Assembly (NCBI GenBank): GCA_947631905.1
Contig: CANRND010000007.1
Coordinates: 16,077 to 80,076, forward strand
Direction of reading: 5' to 3'
DNA length: 64,000 bases
Source of the DNA: an uncultured Clostridia bacterium
GTDB lineage: Bacteria; Bacillota; Clostridia; Christensenellales; Borkfalkiaceae
Below, piece after piece: positions 57,180 through 64,000 of this stretch. The position numbers and the translations under genes are program-made. Position 1 is the stretch's first letter. The number at the start of each line of letters is the position of its first letter. The notes below the pieces were generated by a model. That model made no database searches. It saw only the letters and a program-made list of their open reading frames with translations, and was not told the origin of the DNA.

Positions 57180-59207
57180 TTACACATCTACGAGAATGGG
57201 AATGATCATGGGCGATTGTTTCGTCTTTTTGAAGAGATAATTTTTCAAAGCGCGTTTGAGCGCGGCGCAGAGTTCTTCGCGGTTTTTCGCGCCCGTACTC
57301 TCGATCGTCTTTTCCGCGATCTCTTTGAGGTCGCGCATATAGTCGTGTTCATCCGAAAAGACGAAGCCGCGGCTCTCGACGCCGACGTCGGACAGCACCG
57401 CGTTCCCCGAAACGGCGACCGTGACGATGAATACCCCCTCGCTCGACATGCGGAGACGGTCTTTGAGGACCTCGCCCGTGGAATCCTCGTACCCCTCCCC
57501 GTCGATGAGACGGGAACCCGCGGGGAAGCTCTCGCCCTGCGTGAGGCTTTCGTCCGTGACTTCCACGCACGTGCCGATGTCGGGGATAAAGATGTGCTCG
57601 GGGCGCATGCCCAGCTCCTCGGCAAGGAGGGCGTGGCGCTTCAAGTGGCGGTACTCCCCGTGGACGGGGATAAAAAACTTGGGGCGGAGCAAAGAGTGCA
57701 TGATCTTATGCTCTTCCTGGCAGGCGTGGCCCGAAACGTGGATCTTTTCGAGGCTCTCGTACACGACGTTCGCCCCCAGCTTGAACAGGTTGTTGATGAC
57801 GCGGTAGATCATCCGCTCGTTGCCCGGGATGGGGCTTGCGGAGATGATAATAGTGTCGTTTTTGCCGATGGCGATCTTGTTGAAATCGCCCGCGGCCATG
57901 CGCGTGAGCGCGCTCATCGGCTCGCCCTGCGAACCTGTGGAGACGATCACGATCTCGCGGTCGTAAAAATTCTTAATCTTTTCCACGTCCACAAGCACGC
58001 CCTCGGGAATGACCAGCTCCCCGATTTTGAGCGCCGCGTCGACGACGTTGAGCATGCTCCTGCCCGAAAGCGCCACTTTTCTGCGGTACTTCACCGCAAT
58101 GTCGATGATCTGTTGCAGGCGGTGTACGTTGGACGCAAACGTCGCAATGATGAGACGGCGGTCGGCATTCTCCGAAAAAAGATGTTCGAGGGTGGTACCC
58201 ACCACCGTCTCGCTCATGGTGTATCCGGGGCGCTCGATGTTCGTCGATTCGCCGAGATATAGTAGCACTCCGCGCTTGCCGTATTCGGCGATCTCGGCAA
58301 GGTCGATGGGTTTGCCCGCAACGGGCGTCAGATCGATCTTGAAATCCCCGCTGTGGAAGATCACGCCGTAAGGCGTTTCCACGGCGAGCGCCAAAGCCCC
58401 CGCAATGGAGTGGTTTACGTTGACGAAATTCACCGTAAACACGCCCGCTTTCACCTTTTCGCCCGGGGAGACCGTGATCATTTTTACGGTATTCAGGCGA
58501 TGTTCGCGCAGCTTGTTGTCTACAAGGGCGAGCGTGAGTTTGGTGCCGTAGACGGGGGCCGAGATCTCTTTCATGAGATAGGGTACGCCGCCGATATGGT
58601 CCTCATGCCCGTGGGTTAAAAACACGGCGCGGATCTTGTGCTTGTTCTTGACGAGGTAGGTGATGTCGGGGAATACGAGGTCAATGCCCGGCATCTCCTC
58701 CGTGGGGAAAATGATGCCCGCGTCGATCACGATGATGTCGCTCCCGTACTCGATCGCCGTCATGTTCTTGCCGATCTCCCCCACGCCGCCGAAAAACAGC
58801 ACTTTTACGGGCTGTTTTTTGCGCTTTTTGGGAGCGCGTTCTCGCGCGGGAACGGGAGCGGGAACGGAAGCGGCCGCGCTCTCCTGCGTTTCCCGTCTGG
58901 CGGGAGCGGCCTGCTTTTGCCGCTTTCCTTGTTTTTGCGGCCCGCCCGTTTTTACGCGGCTCTCCTGCGCGGGCGCTTCGGGGAGCCGTGCGGGCGTTCC
59001 CTTGCCTTTGGCGCGGGACTTGCGGCGGGGCTTTAAGCCCGCCTCTTCCATCGCCTCTTTGGTGCGGGTCTCGCCCGTGTGCGCGGGTGCGGATCTTGCG
59101 GGAGGGTTCTTTTTCGCCTGTTCGCGGTTATACGCCTCGATGCCATTGAGGATCGCCAGCTCGATGGCGCTCTTCCCCTCCTGCCCTTTTTTGCCTTTCT
59201 TATCCAA
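57180..59207 (-). CDS. rnj: ribonuclease J with N-terminal disordered extension (TTG start proposed)
   Basis: GGVGEIGKNMTAIEYG...FLTHGHEDHIGGVPYL; AAGGAG SD 8 nt before TTG at 59207. Confidence 0.9.
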   Translation of the reverse strand: MDKKGKKGQEGKSAIELAILNGIEAYNREQAKKNPPARSAPAHTGETRTKEAMEEAGLKPRRKSRAKGKGTPARLPEAPAQESRVKTGGPQKQGKRQKQAAPARRETQESAAASVPAPVPARERAPKKRKKQPVKVLFFGGVGEIGKNMTAIEYGSDIIVIDAGIIFPTEEMPGIDLVFPDITYLVKNKHKIRAVFLTHGHEDHIGGVPYLMKEISAPVYGTKLTLALVDNKLREHRLNTVKMITVSPGEKVKAGVFTVNFVNVNHSIAGALALAVETPYGVIFHSGDFKIDLTPVAGKPIDLAEIAEYGKRGVLLYLGESTNIERPGYTMSETVVGTTLEHLFSENADRRLIIATFASNVHRLQQIIDIAVKYRRKVALSGRSMLNVVDAALKIGELVIPEGVLVDVEKIKNFYDREIVIVSTGSQGEPMSALTRMAAGDFNKIAIGKNDTIIISASPIPGNERMIYRVINNLFKLGANVVYESLEKIHVSGHACQEEHKIMHSLLRPKFFIPVHGEYRHLKRHALLAEELGMRPEHIFIPDIGTCVEVTDESLTQGESFPAGSRLIDGEGYEDSTGEVLKDRLRMSSEGVFIVTVAVSGNAVLSDVGVESRGFVFSDEHDYMRDLKEIAEKTIESTGAKNREELCAALKRALKNYLFKKTKQSPMIIPILVDV

Positions 59208-59430
59208 AAAATATCTCCTTCCTGCGGAACATACGGAAAAACGAGAGCAAACGCGCTCCCATTCCCGAAGAAGTTCCGTTTTCCAATCTTTTCCGGTAAT
59301 ATTGTACAACAAATCCGCGCAAAAGGCAATCCCTTTTCCCCGCTTTTCTCAAACGGGGACAGAATTTTTTGCAAAAGTTATTTCGATATATATCGAAATA
59401 ATGAAATTTTTTATTTTGATAAGTGTCTAA

Positions 59431-60231
59431 TTATAGGGTTTTATGCTCCAAATTGCGTAAATTCATGCGGTGGCGGTTGAATACGACCCCCGCCGTGAAG
59501 CAGATCATCATCCAATAGAGCCACAGAAAAAAGATAATGAGAAGGGAAAGCGCGCCGTAGAGCCGCTCCTGGTTTGTGAAATGCAGGTAGACGGAGAACG
59601 CGCCCGAGGCGATGAGCCATGCCGCCGCCGTCAACAAACTTCCGAGTAAAGTCTCATACGGCTTGCAACGGTAGGGACAGATGTAAGCGTTGAGCATCCA
59701 CGCCGCGAGAAACCCGAGGCAGAGGACGAGGGAATACAGCACGAGATAAAAGAGCCATTTCGGCAGTGTGCGGGCGAAGTAGTTGACCCCCAACAAAAGA
59801 GACCCCGCCGCGGCGAAGAAGAGAAGTACGGCAAAAGTGAGCAAAACTGCCGACAGGCGCACTTTCCAGCCGTGCTTTTTGCGGCGGTAATCGTATAAAA
59901 TTTCCCCGCTGCGGCGGAGATGGTAGAAAAAACTTGTGCTTGACCAGAGCGTGGTAGCCAAAAACAGCGCGCTCACCCCCGCCGTTGCGCCCACGGCGTT
60001 CTGTTTGAGATAGACGAGCAGTTCCCGCGCCCAGCCGAACAGTTCGAGGCTCATGATCTGCTCCACGCCGAAAGCGGAATTTCCGAAAAGCAACACGAGC
60101 CAAAAACTGAGCGGTACAAGGGACATGATGAGAAAGAACGTCAGCGTCCCCGCCACTGTCGTATATCTTCTTGCCGAAAGCGCGCCAAACGCGCGTTTCC
60201 CCCACCGCCATGCCCTTTTCGCAAATTCCAT
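59431..60231 (-). CDS. YihY/BrkB family inner membrane protein
   Basis: FLIMSLVPLSFWL..., LIIFFLWLYWMMICFTAGVVFN. Confidence 0.88.
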   Translation of the reverse strand: MEFAKRAWRWGKRAFGALSARRYTTVAGTLTFFLIMSLVPLSFWLVLLFGNSAFGVEQIMSLELFGWARELLVYLKQNAVGATAGVSALFLATTLWSSTSFFYHLRRSGEILYDYRRKKHGWKVRLSAVLLTFAVLLFFAAAGSLLLGVNYFARTLPKWLFYLVLYSLVLCLGFLAAWMLNAYICPYRCKPYETLLGSLLTAAAWLIASGAFSVYLHFTNQERLYGALSLLIIFFLWLYWMMICFTAGVVFNRHRMNLRNLEHKTL

Positions 60232-60257
60232 ACGGGCAGTATGCGCAACTCCATAAA

Positions 60258-60283
60258 AAAAGCACGGCGCAAAGCCGTGCTTT
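60258..60283 (-). terminator. hairpin between tuf and BrkB gene
   Basis: AAAGCACGGC-GCAAA-GCCGTGCTTT. Confidence 0.65.
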
Positions 60284-60348
60284 CCCCGTTTCTGCCCCCG
60301 CCGCAGGGAAAAACCGCATGCGGCAGGAAAACGGATGATACGACAAAA

Positions 60349-60367
60349 AGCACGGACGAGCCGTGCT
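60349..60367 (-). terminator. intrinsic terminator of tuf
   Basis: Minus strand AGCACGGCTCGTCCGTGCTTTTT. Confidence 0.75.
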
Positions 60368-60390
60368 ATTTATCTTGTCGTTTCAAATCC

Positions 60391-61611
<1,221 letters not shown>

Positions 61612-61782
61612 TTTGAGTGATCCTCCGATTATTTTATAATTTTGATAACTTCTTCCCTCAGGAAGCGCAGCTATCTATCATCCGATAAAGAGCTGATTTT
61701 TGCTTATCGAGGTTATTATACCCCAATCTTTGAAAATTTGCAAATGTTTTTATGCAAATTTTTCCGAAAACGGGAAAACTGC

Positions 61783-63864
61783 TCAGTCCCTCTTTGTGCG
61801 GCCCGAAATGATCTTTTCGGAGAGGCTCTTCGGGACTTCCGCATAGTGGTCGAACTGCATCGTGAACTGTCCTCTGCCCTGCGTTCTCGAACGCAGATCG
61901 GTGGCGTAGCCGAACATCTCCGAAAGCGGCACTTCCGCGTCGATGATCTTCGCGCCGTTCCTATCGTCGGTGCCGAGGATGTTGCCGCGGCGGCCCGAGA
62001 TGTTGCCCATAAGGTCGCCGAAGTAATCTTCGGGGGTGACGATCTCCACTTTCATGATGGGTTCGAGCAAAACGGGCTGCGCTTTTTCCAAACCGTTTTT
62101 GAGCGCCATGGAACCCGCGATCTTGAACGCCATTTCCGAGGAGTCGACCTCGTGGTAGCTTCCGTCGTAGACCTCGACTTTGAAGTCCATGATCTCATAG
62201 CCCGCGAGGAAGCCGTTTTTGGCGGCCTCCTGGATGCCCTTGTCGATGGCGGGGATATATTCTTTGGGAATAGAGCCGCCCACCGTCTGGTCCTCAAAGC
62301 TGTAACCTGCGCCGCGCTCCTGCGGGATGAGCCTGATCTTGCAGTGGCCGTATTGGCCCTTGCCGCCCGACTGCCGCTTGTACATGCCCTCCGCTTCGAC
62401 CGCTTTTTTGAACGTTTCGCGGTAGGCGACCTGCGGCGCGCCGACGTTGGCTTCCACATGGAACTCGCGCAGAAGCCTGTCCACGATGATGTCGAGGTGC
62501 AACTCGCCCATGCCCGCGATGATGGTCTGCCCCGTCTCCTGGTCGGTATAAGTGCGGAACGTGGGGTCCTCCTCGGCGAGCTTGACGAGCGCCATCGTCA
62601 TCTTCTCCTGCCCCGCTTTCGTCTTGGGTTCGAGGGAGAGCTGGATGACGGGTTCGGGGAACTCCATCTTTTCGAGAATGATGGGGTTCTTCTCGTCGCA
62701 GAGCGTATCGCCCGTCGTGGTGTTTTTAAGCCCCACGATCGCGCAGATGTCGCCCGAATAGATCTTGTCGATGTCCCGCCGCTCGTTCGCGTGCATCTGC
62801 ACGAGACGGCCTACGCGCTCTTTTTTGCCCTTTGTGGAGTTATACACATAGGAGCCCGCTTCGAGTACGCCCGAGTAGCAACGGAAATAGGCGAGCGTTC
62901 CCACATAGGGATCGGTCGCAATTTTGAATGCAAGCCCGGAGAAAGGTTCCTCGTCCGAAGTCTTACGTTCCTCTTCCTGCTCCGTGTCGGGATTGACGCC
63001 CTTTACGTGGTCGACGTCGAGAGGGCTGGGCAGGAAGTTGATGACCGCGTCGAGCAAGAACTGCACGCCCTTGTTGCGGTAAGAAGAGCCGCAGAGCATG
63101 GGAATGGCGTCCGATTTCAGACAGCGCATACGCATGCCCTTGATGATGTCCTCTTCGGAAAGATCCCCCTCTTCGAGGAATTTTTCCATCAGTTCGTCAT
63201 CTGCGAGCGCCGCTTCCTCCGCGAGCTTCGCGCGGTATTCTTTGGCGGTCTCCATGAGGTCGGCGGGAATGGGTTCCTTGCGGAAATCCTTGCCGAGATC
63301 GTCGTAGTAGACCTCCGCCTCCATCTTGATGAGGTCGATGATGCCGCGGAAAGAGCCTTCCTTGCCGATGGGAAGCTCGATCGGAACGGGGTTCGCGCCG
63401 AGCCGTTCGCGGATCATTTGCTCCACATGGAAGAAATCCGCGCCGTTGATGTCCATCTTGTTGACATAGGCGATACGCGGGACCTTATACTTGTCCGCCT
63501 GCCGCCATACGGTTTCGGACTGCGGCTCCACGCCGCCCTTTGCACAGAAAGTGGCGACGGCGCCGTCGAGGACGCGGAGCGAACGCTCCACTTCCACCGT
63601 AAAGTCGACGTGGCCAGGCGTATCGATGATGTTGAAACGATGCCCTTTCCAGATACAGGTGGTGGCGGCGGAAGTAATGGTGATGCCGCGTTCCTGCTCC
63701 TGCACCATCCAGTCCATCGTCGCGGCGCCCTCGTGGACTTCGCCCAGCTTGTGCGTCTTGCCCGTGTAGAACAAAATACGCTCGGTGGTGGTGGTCTTTC
63801 CGGCGTCGATATGCGCCATGATCCCGAAATTTCTGGTATGCGCTAAATCGTATTCTCTTGGCAT
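61783..63864 (-). CDS. fusA: elongation factor G
   Basis: [53 protein letters not shown]. Confidence 0.98.
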   Translation of the reverse strand: MPREYDLAHTRNFGIMAHIDAGKTTTTERILFYTGKTHKLGEVHEGAATMDWMVQEQERGITITSAATTCIWKGHRFNIIDTPGHVDFTVEVERSLRVLDGAVATFCAKGGVEPQSETVWRQADKYKVPRIAYVNKMDINGADFFHVEQMIRERLGANPVPIELPIGKEGSFRGIIDLIKMEAEVYYDDLGKDFRKEPIPADLMETAKEYRAKLAEEAALADDELMEKFLEEGDLSEEDIIKGMRMRCLKSDAIPMLCGSSYRNKGVQFLLDAVINFLPSPLDVDHVKGVNPDTEQEEERKTSDEEPFSGLAFKIATDPYVGTLAYFRCYSGVLEAGSYVYNSTKGKKERVGRLVQMHANERRDIDKIYSGDICAIVGLKNTTTGDTLCDEKNPIILEKMEFPEPVIQLSLEPKTKAGQEKMTMALVKLAEEDPTFRTYTDQETGQTIIAGMGELHLDIIVDRLLREFHVEANVGAPQVAYRETFKKAVEAEGMYKRQSGGKGQYGHCKIRLIPQERGAGYSFEDQTVGGSIPKEYIPAIDKGIQEAAKNGFLAGYEIMDFKVEVYDGSYHEVDSSEMAFKIAGSMALKNGLEKAQPVLLEPIMKVEIVTPEDYFGDLMGNISGRRGNILGTDDRNGAKIIDAEVPLSEMFGYATDLRSRTQGRGQFTMQFDHYAEVPKSLSEKIISGRTKRD

Positions 63865-63882
63865 AAGTTACTTGTTCTCCTC

Positions 63883-63957
63883 TCAGAATCTGAAATGAGC
63901 AAACGCCTTGTTGGCTTCCGCCATTCTGTGGGTATCTTCTTTCTTCTTCACGGACGC
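63883..63957 (-). CDS. rpsG: ribosomal protein S7, C-terminal fragment only
   Basis: ASVKKKEDTHRMAEANKAFAHFRF-stop; the frame is broken by TAG at 63960-63958 where the inverted repeat loop begins. Confidence 0.85.
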   Translation of the reverse strand, partial: ASVKKKEDTHRMAEANKAFAHFRF

Positions 63958-64000
63958 CTATAACAATACGGGCGCGTCCGTGAAGAAGAAAGAAGATACC
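63931..64000. repeat. 27-bp perfect inverted repeat at window end
   Basis: GGTATCTTCTTTCTTCTTCACGGACGC (63931-63957) and its exact reverse complement (63974-64000). Confidence 0.95.

Noticed and set aside
61612-61782. Riboswitch or structured leader upstream of tuf, and SAM riboswitch upstream of metK
   Set aside because: tuf is preceded by fusA in the str operon; the metK leader after its promoter is too short and shows no SAM-aptamer-like elements.

Overview
Window is a gene-dense, high-GC chromosomal segment of a spore-forming-type Firmicute (Clostridia-like: sigG, sigE, spoIIGA, YlmC/YmxH-like PRC protein, RNase J, str-operon end rpsG-fusA-tuf). Most of it is ordinary housekeeping: UPF0210/UPF0237 pair, two DegV proteins, signal peptidase I, SbcCD, DnaD-like protein, metK, MATE transporter, galE, ABC-F, Hsp20, malic enzyme, trhP/trmR-like pair, RNase J, BrkB family protein, EF-Tu, EF-G. 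The accessory part lies between about 15 and 43 kb. It holds a ~3.4k-aa LRR_5/BspA-like lipoprotein (15344-25531, -), a SipW-type signal peptidase fused in frame to a TasA/camelysin-like substrate (29550-30818, -), and a second ~3.4k-aa protein built from a ~182-aa (546-bp) tandem repeat (32553-43097, -). The membrane anchor of that last protein is cut off from its body by a single in-frame TAA. Non-coding signals of interest: a TATGTC...CATA palindrome family at two convergent intergenic regions 41 kb apart, a terminator-type attenuator inside an in-frame leader of the MATE gene, a DnaA-box cluster upstream of spoIIGA-sigE, C/G-rich G4-capable repeats, and an inverted repeat at the right edge that looks like an assembly fold-back. 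No CRISPR array, rRNA, phage or transposase gene was recognised. All calls come from reading the sequence and the ORF track; no database search was run.
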